Positions 15,624 to 24,616 of a stretch of DNA of 64,000 bases are shown one piece after another. The DNA comes from Paenibacillus aurantius. GTDB lineage: Bacteria > Bacillota > Bacilli > Paenibacillales > NBRC-103111. The first letter of the stretch is position 1, and each line of letters starts with the position of its first letter. The stretch covers positions 749,501-813,500 of the forward strand of contig NZ_CP130318.1 of assembly GCF_032268605.1 (NCBI RefSeq). Reading direction: 5' to 3'. The translations under genes and the position numbers were made by a program. Under the pieces are notes generated by a model, which worked only from the letters and a program-made list of their open reading frames with translations, was not told the DNA's origin and searched no databases.

Positions 15624-15914
15624 ATGCAGTTAAAGAAACTTAACGATAAAGCGATCGACCAGCTGTTCGAAGCGATTCTGACGTTGAAGGACATCGAGGA
15701 GTGCTACGTGTTCTTCGACGACCTGTGCACAGTGAACGAGATCCAGTCGCTGTCCCAGCGGCTCGAGGTGGCGCGGATGCTCCGCAAGGGCAACACGTAC
15801 AACCAGATCGAAGCGGAGACGGGAGCGAGCACGGCAACCATTTCCCGCGTCAAACGGTGCCTGAACTACGGCAATGACGGCTACAGCCTCACGCTGGAGC
15901 GCCTCGGCCGTTAG
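15624..15914 (+). CDS. yerC: YerC/YecD family TrpR-like DNA-binding protein
   Basis: A 96-residue protein of the TrpR-related YerC family. It carries the conserved AILTLKDIEECYVFFDDLCT, the RLEVARMLRKGNTYNQIEAE helix and the recognition helix TGASTATISRVKRCLNYG. The length fits the family exactly. TrpR-fold proteins bind DNA as dimers, but the regulon of YerC is not firmly known. GGGAGG lies ten bases before the ATG. It is monocistronic; a GC stem (CGGCGG...CCGCC) near 15978-15997 with a T-run several bases further could end it. Confidence 0.94.
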   Translation: MQLKKLNDKAIDQLFEAILTLKDIEECYVFFDDLCTVNEIQSLSQRLEVARMLRKGNTYNQIEAETGASTATISRVKRCLNYGNDGYSLTLERLGR

Positions 15915-16109
15915 ACAGCCTCGGACTAGGAATCATAAGTTTGCAAAGAGCTGGGCTCAAGGAGGCTTCCGGACGATCGGCGGGGGCTTTCGCCGCCTGG
16001 CTTTTTCTGGTGTCCGGGCGTGCGGCTTGCCCCTCAAAACATTGACAATAGGCCTTCGGATGGGTAGCATGAATAATAGAAGAAACACGCAACCCGGGAG
16101 AGATGAACG

Positions 16110-16961
16110 ATGCAGAAATACGGGCTTCTGGTCATCAGCCACGGGTCGCGCAGCGCGGAATGGGTCGGCTTGGTCGACGACGCGGTGGCGGCGGTCCGGA
16201 TGCCGGAGGACGTTCCGGTGTCCTCTTCTTTTCTCGAAATTGTAGAAGGCCGCCTGATCCAGGACGGCATAGACGAATTAGAGCGGCAGGGCGTAACCGA
16301 TTTGGTGGTCGTCCCGCTTTTTGTTTCCTCGGGCAGTACGCACATCGATGAGATCGCCTACGCGCTCGGGGTCCAGCCGGAGCCGTCTCTCGAGACGGAC
16401 CTGGAGCCTTTCCGGATCGAAGCGCGCGTCCACTTCGCCTCGCCGATCGACGACGATCCCGACGTGGCCCGCATGCTGTACGCCAACCTCGCGGAGCTGT
16501 CGGCGGATCCGGCGAAGGAAGCCGTCCTGCTCGTCGGCCACGGCAGCAAGGAGAAGGGCTTCCACCGCCGCTGGCGGGAGGGCCTCCGGAAGCTCGCGGA
16601 GCGGCTGAAGGAGCAGGGAGGCTTCGCGGAGGCCGGGACGGCGATGCTGCTGCCCGACCAGCTGGCCTGTCAAATACGATCGATGCGGAAGCGCAAGCCG
16701 GACCTGGCCGTGATTGTGTCGCCGCTTTTTTTGAGTGAAGGGTATTTCACGAAGACCGTGATCCCTTCCCGTCTGGAAGGGCTGGAGTACCGGTACAACG
16801 GCCGGGCGCTCCTGCCGAACCCTCTCGTGTCGCGGTGGATCGAGAAGCAGGCGGCGGCTTTCCTGCCGCACGCTGCGCTCCCATCCGAAGAGCAGGGGAC
16901 CGGAGCCCTTCCTAATAATGAGATACGGGTGATTAACGAATGGCCAAACGTGCAAGACTGA
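16110..16961 (+). CDS. CbiX/SirB-like sirohydrochlorin chelatase
   Basis: A 283-residue protein with two CbiX-type halves. The first has LLVISHGSRSAEW near residues 5-17, with the metal-binding/catalytic His, and VVVPLFVSSGSTHIDEI near 70-86. The second has VLLVGHGSKEKGFHRRW and IVSPLFLSEGYFTKTVIPSR. Such class II chelatases insert cobalt, nickel or iron into sirohydrochlorin in the cytoplasm. No other cobalamin or siroheme gene is nearby, so the metal is not evident. It has a CGGGAGAG site before the ATG. Its last 22 bases overlap dgkB, indicating one transcript. Confidence 0.88.
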   Translation: MQKYGLLVISHGSRSAEWVGLVDDAVAAVRMPEDVPVSSSFLEIVEGRLIQDGIDELERQGVTDLVVVPLFVSSGSTHIDEIAYALGVQPEPSLETDLEPFRIEARVHFASPIDDDPDVARMLYANLAELSADPAKEAVLLVGHGSKEKGFHRRWREGLRKLAERLKEQGGFAEAGTAMLLPDQLACQIRSMRKRKPDLAVIVSPLFLSEGYFTKTVIPSRLEGLEYRYNGRALLPNPLVSRWIEKQAAAFLPHAALPSEEQGTGALPNNEIRVINEWPNVQD

Positions 16962-17926
16962 TATACAACCCGACCTCGGGGCGCGAGGAAATGAAGAAGC
17001 GCCTGTCGGAGGTGCTCGCCCGCCTGGAGCGGGGCGGACTCGAAACGTCCACCCACGCGACCATCGGGGAAGGCGATGCGACCTTGGCCGCGGCGGAAGC
17101 CGTCGAGCGGGGCTTCGACATCGTCATCGCCGCCGGCGGCGACGGGACGCTCTATGAGGTCATCAACGGCCTGGCGGGGAAGCCGCACCGGCCGATGCTG
17201 GGCATTCTTCCTCTCGGGACGACGAACGATTTTGCCCGGGCTCTCGGCATTCCGAAGAACTGGGAGGCGGCGTGCGACCTCATCATCAAGCAGCACACGA
17301 AGGAGATCGACGTCGGCAAGGTGAACCAGAAGTACTTCATCAACATCGCCGGGGGCGGGTCGCTGACCGAGCTTACCTACGAGGTGCCGAGCAAGCTCAA
17401 GACCATGCTGGGGCAGATGGCCTATTATATGAAGGGACTCGAGAAGCTGCCCCGTCTGCGCCCGATCGAGGTGTTCATCAAGGCGAAGGAGATCGAGTTC
17501 GAGGGCGAGATCATGCTCTTCCTGGTGACGAACAGCAATTCCGTCGGCGGCTTCGAGAAGCTCGCCCCGGACGCCAGCATGAGCGACGGGCGGCTCGATG
17601 TGTTCATCCTGAAGAAGTGCAACCTCGCGGAGTTCATCCGCCTCGTTTCCGCCACCATGCGCGGCGAGCATATGGGCGACCCGAACCTGATCCATTTCTC
17701 CACGAGCCATGTCGAGATCACCTCGCGGGACTATGTCCAGCTTAACCTGGACGGAGAGTTCGGCGGCACGCTGCCGTGCACCATCTCGGTGCTGCCGTGC
17801 CACCTGGATATTATCATCGACGAGTCGGGCCATTCCACGTACAAGCCGGTCAAGAAGACGCTGATCCAGACGCTCGGCTTCAACCAGGAAGCGCCCAGCG
17901 CGACGTATACCCGCAACGAAAATTAA
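16940..17926 (+). CDS. dgkB: diacylglycerol/lipid kinase
   Basis: A 328-residue soluble lipid kinase of the DAGK catalytic family. The nucleotide-binding signatures are RLIYNPTSGREEMKKRL, IVIAAGGDGTLYEVINGL (GGDGT) and LGILPLGTTNDFARALGIP; the end carries VQLNLDGEFGGTLP (the DGE motif). In Gram-positives DgkB returns diacylglycerol from lipoteichoic-acid synthesis to phosphatidic acid. It overlaps the chelatase gene upstream and is followed 21 bases later by rlmD. The dgkB-rlmD pairing is common in Bacillales. Confidence 0.95.
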   Translation: MAKRARLIYNPTSGREEMKKRLSEVLARLERGGLETSTHATIGEGDATLAAAEAVERGFDIVIAAGGDGTLYEVINGLAGKPHRPMLGILPLGTTNDFARALGIPKNWEAACDLIIKQHTKEIDVGKVNQKYFINIAGGGSLTELTYEVPSKLKTMLGQMAYYMKGLEKLPRLRPIEVFIKAKEIEFEGEIMLFLVTNSNSVGGFEKLAPDASMSDGRLDVFILKKCNLAEFIRLVSATMRGEHMGDPNLIHFSTSHVEITSRDYVQLNLDGEFGGTLPCTISVLPCHLDIIIDESGHSTYKPVKKTLIQTLGFNQEAPSATYTRNEN

Positions 17927-17947
17927 CCAACGGAGTTGTGACCATAG

Positions 17948-19633
17948 ATGAACAGACAGAAGCGGCCCGCCCCCCGCGGGGAGGGCCGGAAACCGGCAGG
18001 AGCCCGTCGCTCGGGAGAGGCCGGCGGGAGCCGGGCTTATGAAGCCGGCCTGCCGGTGAAGAAGAACGAAGACTACGAAGCGGACATTATCGGGTTGGGA
18101 CACGACGGAGAAGGGGTAGGCCGGGTTAACGGCTTTACCCTTTTTATACATGGGGCCCTGCCGGGTGAGCGCGTGCGCGTGAAGGTCGTGAAGTTGAAAA
18201 AGCAGTACGGCTACGGCAAGCTCCTCGAGGTGCTCGAGGCCAGCCCCGACCGCAGCGCGCCCCCTTGCCCGATCTACAGCCAGTGCGGCGGCTGCCAGCT
18301 GCAGCACCTGAGCTACGAGGCCCAGCTGAAGTGGAAGCGGCAGAGCGTCATCGACAGCCTGGAGCGGATCGGGAAGCTGGTGGTTTGCTGTAGCGGCAGA
18401 GGCGCGGATGTGCTGGTGGGGGAAGCGGATTTGGTTGGTGGTAGTGAGGACGCTGAGGCAGGTGGAGAAGAAGATAGGGCTGGAAAGACGGCCGGAAAGA
18501 CAGATGGAGAGGCAGCAGGCCCTAGGGCTCGGGAACATTCGGTTTCCGTTGAAGTCACTGGGGCCGGAGTAAACGGGGACCCTTCCGAACGCGGCATCGT
18601 GGTCCACCCGACCATTGGTATGGACGAGCCTTGGCGCTACCGCAACAAGGCCCAGGTTCCATTCGGCTGGGCGGAAGGCGGCCTCGTCGGGGGTTTCTAT
18701 GCCCAGGGCAGCCACCGGATCGTCGACATGGACAGCTGCCTCATCCAGCATGAGGCCAACGATGATGTCGTGCGCAAGGTGAAGGAAATCGGCCGCAAGC
18801 TCGGTATTACCGCGTATGACGAAGCCTCACACGAAGGCCTGCTGCGGCACGTGGTCGTCAAGTTCGGCTTCCGCACGGGCGACGTCATGGTCGTCCTCGT
18901 CACCAACGGGAACAAGGTTCCTCACTTGGACGAATGGGTGCGCGAGATCCGCGAAGCCGTGCCGGGCGTGAAGAGCATCTGCCACAACGTCAATACGAAA
19001 CGGACGAACGTTATTTTCGGGGACTCAACAACAGTCCTGTGGGGCGATGAGTTCATCTACGACTACATCGGCGACGTGAAATTCGCCATCTCGGCCCGTT
19101 CCTTCTACCAGGTCAACCCGGTCCAGACCGAGGTGCTGTACCGCACCGCCCTGGACTACGCGGCTTTGACCGGCAGCGAGAATGTCATCGACGCCTACTG
19201 CGGCATCGGAACGATCTCGCTCTTCCTCGCACGCCACGCGAAGCAGGTCCGCGGCGTCGAGATCGTCGCCGAAGCCATCGCCGACGCCCGCCGCAACGCC
19301 GCGCTGAATGGTATCGCCAACGTCGACTTCGCCGTCGGCAAAGCCGAGGAAGTCATCCCGGCCTGGCGCGCCGAAGAGGGCCTCGCCCCCGACATCATCG
19401 TCGTCGACCCGCCGCGCAAAGGCTGCGACCCGGCGCTGCTCGAGACGATTATCGAGATGCAACCGCGGCGCGTGGTGTACGTGTCGTGCAACCCGGCCAC
19501 GCTGGCGAGGGATTTGAGGGTGCTGGAGGATGGAGGGTACCGCACGGTGGAGGTTCAGCCGGTGGATATGTTTCCGCATACGGTGCATGTGGAGTCGGTG
19601 GCTTTGTTGGTGAGGGATGGTGTAGAGAGCTAA
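17948..19633 (+). CDS. rlmD: 23S rRNA (uracil-C5)-methyltransferase RlmD/RlmCD
   Basis: A 561-residue TrmA/RumA-type enzyme. A basic N-terminal tail precedes a TRAM domain ([18 protein letters not shown]). The iron-sulphur Cys pattern [10 protein letters not shown] is followed by a later Cys in DSCLIQHE; the SAM site is [27 protein letters not shown] and [13 protein letters not shown] contain the catalytic Cys. It methylates U1939 (and in Bacillus also U747) of 23S rRNA. Between GKL (residue 144) and VVHPTIGM (218) there is an in-frame, low-complexity, Gly/Glu/Ala-rich insertion of about 70 residues not usual for the family. It lies in the operon after dgkB. Confidence 0.95.
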   Translation: MNRQKRPAPRGEGRKPAGARRSGEAGGSRAYEAGLPVKKNEDYEADIIGLGHDGEGVGRVNGFTLFIHGALPGERVRVKVVKLKKQYGYGKLLEVLEASPDRSAPPCPIYSQCGGCQLQHLSYEAQLKWKRQSVIDSLERIGKLVVCCSGRGADVLVGEADLVGGSEDAEAGGEEDRAGKTAGKTDGEAAGPRAREHSVSVEVTGAGVNGDPSERGIVVHPTIGMDEPWRYRNKAQVPFGWAEGGLVGGFYAQGSHRIVDMDSCLIQHEANDDVVRKVKEIGRKLGITAYDEASHEGLLRHVVVKFGFRTGDVMVVLVTNGNKVPHLDEWVREIREAVPGVKSICHNVNTKRTNVIFGDSTTVLWGDEFIYDYIGDVKFAISARSFYQVNPVQTEVLYRTALDYAALTGSENVIDAYCGIGTISLFLARHAKQVRGVEIVAEAIADARRNAALNGIANVDFAVGKAEEVIPAWRAEEGLAPDIIVVDPPRKGCDPALLETIIEMQPRRVVYVSCNPATLARDLRVLEDGGYRTVEVQPVDMFPHTVHVESVALLVRDGVES

Positions 19634-19748
19634 GAATGTAGTAGTGGAGCGGGTTTGGGGAGTAGTACAGATTAGTTGAAAGTGTAAAACAGATACTTGA
19701 AAATAGTAGAGTTGACTGATTGTTGACGAAATTAATAGATTGATTTGA

Positions 19749-19775
19749 AAACACCCGATGCAGAAATCGGGTGTT
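19749..19775. terminator. terminator at the island's left edge
   Basis: AACACCCGAT pairs with ATCGGGTGTT around GCAGAA. It lies about 115 bases after rlmD. From here to the next gene at 20031 the sequence becomes clearly AT-rich and holds no other recognisable signal. Confidence 0.75.
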
Positions 19776-20030
19776 TATTAGTTCTGTAATTGTTTTGTTA
19801 GTTGAAAAAAAATAACCAATCAAATGAGGGAAACCTGAACTAAAAATGAAATCATCAATAATAAAGGTTTAAAAATCTTATCCTATCGTATTAAGATGGA
19901 AATTGAAGTGAGACTTACTTAGCTATTAAATCAAAGCTAGTGAAATGTAAAATATTATTTTCGAAGTTGAAACCCAGATGCTAGTGTAAAAGTTATTGGC
20001 GCGATCTTTAGATAAAGAAGGGTGAACAGA

Positions 20031-20624
20031 ATGGGAGAAAAAATTGCAACTGGTTGGCTTAAAATGACCTATGAAATTGGATTTGATGAATTTGAAAAAT
20101 TCTTTTCGGATATGGAAGTAGCGATCAGTGTGAGAAAAAAAAGAGTAGAAGATGATTTTGAGGAGCAATCTAAGGGGTTAGATGATGAAAGCAAAGATGA
20201 GATGTTCGAATATATGTATTTAGATGACTACACTACGATAAATAAATCGTTCCCAAATATTTTAAAGAGGTCTATGGTGATTTCTTGTTATTCATTTTTT
20301 GAGGTACAACTTAAGAATTTATGTGATGTTCTTCATCGCAGATACCGTTTCTCTTCTTTAGGCAGAAAGAAAAACTTCGGAATAATTCAATCTAAAGATT
20401 ATTTGATTAAGACCACCGATACATTTGCTTCGTTATTCGAGAGTAGACTTTGGGAACAAGTAAATGAAATTAGGCAGATCAGAAACTTTATTGCACATGA
20501 AGGAAAGAGTATTGTGGAAAGCGGAACAGAATTATACCGTATAATCTTATCGCTTGATAATATGATAAATTTAGTGCATTTTACAACTAGAGAATCAGGC
20601 AAGGTCTCTAGAATTCAACTATGA
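20031..20624 (+). CDS. HEPN-like domain protein
   Basis: A 197-residue helical protein. RSMVISCYSFFEVQLKNLCD and the later WEQVNEIRQIRNFIAHEGKS, with R151-N-x3-H156, fit the R-x(4-6)-H active-site motif of HEPN ribonucleases and HEPN-like helical bundles. Related proteins appear in defence islands or beside restriction systems. Nuclease activity here is inference. AAAGAAGGG precedes the ATG at 20031; an in-frame GTG at 20022 is too close. Codon use is AT-rich unlike rlmD, so it is probably acquired. About 415 bases follow without a credible gene, apart from a weak 73-residue frame without a ribosome site. Confidence 0.65.
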   Translation: MGEKIATGWLKMTYEIGFDEFEKFFSDMEVAISVRKKRVEDDFEEQSKGLDDESKDEMFEYMYLDDYTTINKSFPNILKRSMVISCYSFFEVQLKNLCDVLHRRYRFSSLGRKKNFGIIQSKDYLIKTTDTFASLFESRLWEQVNEIRQIRNFIAHEGKSIVESGTELYRIILSLDNMINLVHFTTRESGKVSRIQL

Positions 20625-21040
20625 ATTTATCAGTTACATGGTCAAGATATTTAGCGAATTTCTAAATGAAGTTTGTTTAGTGTTGGATAACATAAAATTT
20701 GAAAAATGAATATTCATGCTGGAAAGCGAAACTTGTCCTCGCTTGCTAGCTTGATGGATTTTTTTTTACGTTATTCAATTTATATCTGTCACCTCTTACT
20801 AGGTAACATTAATTTAGGCTTTAATATAAAGTGGAATAAATGTGCTATTTATAAGATATTGAATAATAAAACGGAATATGGTATTATTTACCTACCCTTG
20901 GACTTCAATAGTTTTATGGTGAGTTAAGGAATAAGGGGCATAGTGAGAAAAGCCCCATAGAGGTGTAAGAGTAATTTAAGCGATGCAAGGGCATATGCCT
21001 AAAAACTACTCTGATACCAATTTCTATGGAGGAATGTTAA

Positions 21041-21238
21041 ATGTTTATTTTTCTCACGATCCACGTTATTTCCTTACTTTTCTTGTACCCACTTAAAAAA
21101 CTATATCCAAAAGTAATTCCGTTACTTAGGAATGCTCTTGGCTTAGAAAGCTTTGAAGTGAATATGTATTTTTTCGCAATGGTAGGCCTTTATTATTATT
21201 GGGTTTACCAGACGGCTTCAAAGTTATTAGGGCATTAG
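21041..21238 (+). CDS. small membrane protein
   Basis: A 65-residue hydrophobic protein: FIFLTIHVISLLFLYPLKKL at the start and MYFFAMVGLYYYWVYQTASK near the end suggest two membrane spans. TGGAGGAATGTTAA gives a proper ribosome site, and a clear terminator follows within 60 bases, so this looks like a real single-gene transcript. The family is unknown. Confidence 0.6.
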   Translation: MFIFLTIHVISLLFLYPLKKLYPKVIPLLRNALGLESFEVNMYFFAMVGLYYYWVYQTASKLLGH

Positions 21239-21250
21239 GTTCAAGGTGAT

Positions 21251-21294
21251 AAAGGCTCCGAAGTCATTATATAGATGACTATTGGAGCTTTTTT
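21251..21294 (+). terminator. terminator after small membrane protein
   Basis: GCTCC...AGTCAT pairs with ATGACT...GGAGC, followed by TTTTTTC. Confidence 0.85.
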
Positions 21295-21350
21295 CATTAT
21301 GCCGACAATACTATTGCTACATGTATATTTAATAAATGGGGTGCATACTT

Positions 21351-21584
21351 ATGTGGCAAAGATTATTTAGAGAAAAATACCCAGCATTAACCTATAAAAA
21401 ACGATATAAGTGCCCTATCTGTGACGAATACGGCCTTCATATCGAACATGATCGATCGGCAGAATATGAAAGCGGTTGTGAAACTATCGTATCAACAAAA
21501 TTAATATTTCGAATAACTGAAAGACAAATAGGAAGGATATTATACGTCTTCAGAAATAAAGGAGTTTTTTTGGAATGTAGATGA
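21351..21584 (+). CDS. small hypothetical protein with CxxC/HxxxH-like motif
   Basis: About 77 residues beginning at an ATG 10 bases after a GGGGTG site; a further in-frame ATG lies at 21336. The stretch YKCPICDEYGLHIEHD has a CxxC and a His pair that could bind zinc. The protein then continues ETIVSTKLIFRITERQIGRI. I do not recognise the family. The DNA after it reads like eroded coding sequence, so it may be the intact start of a decayed gene. Confidence 0.4.
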   Translation: MWQRLFREKYPALTYKKRYKCPICDEYGLHIEHDRSAEYESGCETIVSTKLIFRITERQIGRILYVFRNKGVFLECR

Positions 21585-22795
21585 ACATATTGAAGGGAGT
21601 ATGAAAGAAAAAAGGCTTGGAATTCGAACTAACAGCATCTATACATAGGATCAAAAAGATGGAATCAATGATTTATTTGAAAATCCGCAAATATCGACGA
21701 GTTGCTGAATGATTATAATGTTAATTATCTTAGACTTTACCCCGAGAGGGAAGACAAAGATTCTACCTTATATGACCAGGATATACTATTAAACCTCGTT
21801 GAAGATACTCCGATATAATATGATAGGACACATAAGGGCAGTACATGCTTGAAGGTTTGTTACTAGTGGTCATTTTTATACACATGGATATAATATAGAT
21901 TTGTGTTTTCCAATTTTCGAGAACGTATTTTGTGATTAAATAGATTTTTACGAGATGCCTGTGTATGTTAATATTGAAGGCTGTTGGGGAGTTGAACTTC
22001 CTAATTGGTTATAGCGATGTATCTTGAATTCACATGTTTACTCAAGATTTAAGGTCTTACATAGGGCTTGCCGAACGGTAAGAGTGATTGGAAATTACAC
22101 TGAAACAAGGATATTAGCACTTTTTGTCGAATTCATCACATATTAAGGAAAATCCCGTAAATAACGCAAAACCTTTACAAATGGGGCGAGGCGTGTGTTC
22201 AAACCAACGGAGCAACTGAAAGATACAATTGATTCTGCCCGGAGATTTCTTCCTTCCATTCGGTGGAAAGCTGGATGAAGAAAATCGAAGTGTTCAGTTG
22301 GCCCGGCTGGTGCAGTGGGCAGCGGCCGGGCAGAAATACGGTAAGTTTCTCAAAGATACCTTTCGAGATCAGCAAACGCTCAGTTTGCGATGGGATTTGG
22401 CTCGCCTATCATCCAAGAGAGAATGCAGCTATCCGACCGAGACTAGAAACGATCAGCAAAAATCCCATACATACCATACTAAAGCGGGGTGGCCGGGATC
22501 GTCATAAAGCAGCCGTTTCATCATTCGATGATGAAACATTTTCGGAAGCGTCTGACGGACGTGCTTGCTGAGCTGAACGAGATTATTACTACGGAAGGCG
22601 CGAAAGAAGATGATAACCGCGACGATAACGACCCAAGTGGCGGCATTTCAAGTACATGGAAACAGGTGAAAAGTGCACCGCAGATTCTGAAATCAAACAA
22701 GCAAACGCCAGTTTTCGAAGCCCCGAAGTGGACTCATGGATACGTTCTGGGCAAGTGGCAGAAATAATTACCATAGATGATTCTAAGGAGAACGA
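21585..22795. other. gene-poor stretch with decayed coding sequence
   Basis: About 1.2 kb before hsdM. Between 21600 and 21820 short open pieces in different frames, such as one ending NVNYLRLYPEREDKDSTLYD, look like a gene broken by frameshifts. From 22190 to 22770 a run of short frames continues: one begins FKPTEQLKDTIDSARRFLPS, and another, at 22489-22767, ends APKWTHGYVLGKWQK. None has a convincing start or a family I can name. The hsdM ribosome site AAGGAG is at 22785-22790. Confidence 0.4.
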
Positions 22796-24616
22796 ATGAT
22801 GAATAACCAAACTCACAACCGAATAGTCAGTTTCATATGGGGCATTGCAGACGACTGCCTGCGAGATGTATATGTACGCGGCAAGTACCGCGATGTTATT
22901 TTACCCATGACGGTCATCCGTCGCTTGGATGCCGTGCTTGAAGATACCAAGGACGCTGTTCTTGATATGAAAAAGAAGCTGGACTCGGCGGGCGTGACCA
23001 ATCAGAACGAAGCGTTATGCAATGCCGCTGGGCAGTCTTTCTGCAACTCATCGGATTTTCGTCTGCGTGACTTGACGAGCCGCGTAAGCCAGCAGAAACT
23101 AAAAACTGACTTTATCGCCTATTTAGATGGCTTTTCGCCAAACGTGCAAGAAATACTCGAAAAGTTCAAATTCCGTAACCAGATAGACACGATGATTGAC
23201 GCGGACATTCTCGGTGCGGTAATTGAGAAATTCGTGTCTCCAACCGTTAATCTCAGTCCACTCCCTGTGTTGGATGATACAGGCGGCGTTCGCATACCCG
23301 CGCTGGACAACCACTCGATGGGAGTTATTTTCGAGGAACTTATTCGCCGCTTCAATGAGGAAAACAACGAGGAAGCTGGGGAACACTTCACTCCCCGTGA
23401 CGTTGTAGAGTTGATGGCAGACCTTATTTTTTTACCGGTTGCCGACCAAATAAAGGACTCTACATATTCCGTGTATGACGGCGCGAGCGGCACTGGTGGT
23501 ATGCTCACTGTGAGCCAAGACCGTCTGCTTTCCCTTGCTGAAAAGAATAACCTCACGGTGTCTATTCATTTGTTTGGGCAAGAAATCAACCCCGAAACCT
23601 ATGCCATCACCAAGGCGGATATGCTGCTAAAAGGAGAGGGTGCTGAAGCGGACAATATCGCGTTCGGTTCTACACTATCGAGCGATGGCTTTCCCTCCCG
23701 ACAGTTTGATTTTATGCTTTCCAATCCCCCTTATGGAAAATCATGGAAGACCGATGCGGATAGGCTCGGCGGCAAGAAAGGTATTCAGGACACCCGCTTT
23801 GTTACGTCTTTCGATGACAATCCCGAATTCTCGATGATTCCGCGCGTCAGCGATGGTCAGCTTTTATTTTTGCTTAACAACGTGGCCAAGATGAAAGAAA
23901 CCACCGAAATGGGTTCGCGCATTGCCGAGGTTCATAACGGTTCTTCATTATTTACGGGTGATGCAGGGCAAGGAGAAAGCAATGCTCGTCGCTATATGAT
24001 TGAGCGGGATTTGGTAGAAGCGATTATAGCCTTGCCAAACAATATGTTTTACAACACGGGCATTGGTACATTTATTTGGGTGCTGTCCAACCGTAAAGAC
24101 GCGCAGCGCAGGGGGAAAATCCAGTTGATTGACGCGACCACGCTTAAATCACCGCTTCGCAAGAACCTTGGGCAAAAGAACTGCGAGCTAACAAAGGCGT
24201 TGCGTGAGCAGATTCTGCAATTGTTCCTTGATTTTGAAGAGAACGAATCCAGTAAGATTTTTGACAACAGCGCGTTTGGTTATTGGAAAGTTACTGTTTT
24301 GCGTCCGCAGTTGGGAGAGGACGGCAAGCCACTCCGCGATAAAAAAGGTAAACTCGTGCCGAATAAGGACTTGACCGAAACAGAACAGATTCCGCTCGAC
24401 TACAAAGGCGGTATTGATGCTTTTATTGAAAAAGAAGTTTTGCCTTACGCTCCCGATGCTTGGGTGGATGCAAACAAGACGCAAATCGGTTATGAAATCA
24501 GTTTCACCAAGCATTTTTATAAGGCGGTACAACTCCGTGAACTCACGGAAATTGTTGCAGATATTCGGGCGTTGGAAGTGGAAACCAATGGTTTGCTTGC
24601 GGAGGTATTGGAATGA
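22796..24616 (+). CDS. hsdM: type I restriction-modification system, DNA methyltransferase subunit HsdM
   Basis: A 606-residue N6-adenine methyltransferase. The HsdM N-terminal helical domain (IWGIADDCLRDVYVRGKYRD) is followed by the SAM-binding motif YDGASGTGGML (near 226-236) and the catalytic NPPYGKSW (near 313-320). The following FGQEINPETYAITKADMLL is typical of the family. It protects host DNA together with HsdS. The start is one of two adjacent ATG codons after AAGGAG. Its end overlaps hsdS by four bases (ATGA). The length is somewhat above the usual 500-530 because of a longer C-terminus. Confidence 0.96.
   Translation: MMNNQTHNRIVSFIWGIADDCLRDVYVRGKYRDVILPMTVIRRLDAVLEDTKDAVLDMKKKLDSAGVTNQNEALCNAAGQSFCNSSDFRLRDLTSRVSQQKLKTDFIAYLDGFSPNVQEILEKFKFRNQIDTMIDADILGAVIEKFVSPTVNLSPLPVLDDTGGVRIPALDNHSMGVIFEELIRRFNEENNEEAGEHFTPRDVVELMADLIFLPVADQIKDSTYSVYDGASGTGGMLTVSQDRLLSLAEKNNLTVSIHLFGQEINPETYAITKADMLLKGEGAEADNIAFGSTLSSDGFPSRQFDFMLSNPPYGKSWKTDADRLGGKKGIQDTRFVTSFDDNPEFSMIPRVSDGQLLFLLNNVAKMKETTEMGSRIAEVHNGSSLFTGDAGQGESNARRYMIERDLVEAIIALPNNMFYNTGIGTFIWVLSNRKDAQRRGKIQLIDATTLKSPLRKNLGQKNCELTKALREQILQLFLDFEENESSKIFDNSAFGYWKVTVLRPQLGEDGKPLRDKKGKLVPNKDLTETEQIPLDYKGGIDAFIEKEVLPYAPDAWVDANKTQIGYEISFTKHFYKAVQLRELTEIVADIRALEVETNGLLAEVLE

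Noticed and set aside
16670-18751. 693-codon open frame on the minus strand opposite cbiX-like, dgkB and rlmD
   Set aside because: It is antisense to three well-supported genes, arises from GC-rich codon bias, and shows no family motifs or ribosome site.
20706-20927. 73-codon plus-strand frame after the HEPN-like gene
   Set aside because: No ribosome site, biased AT-rich composition and no family signal.
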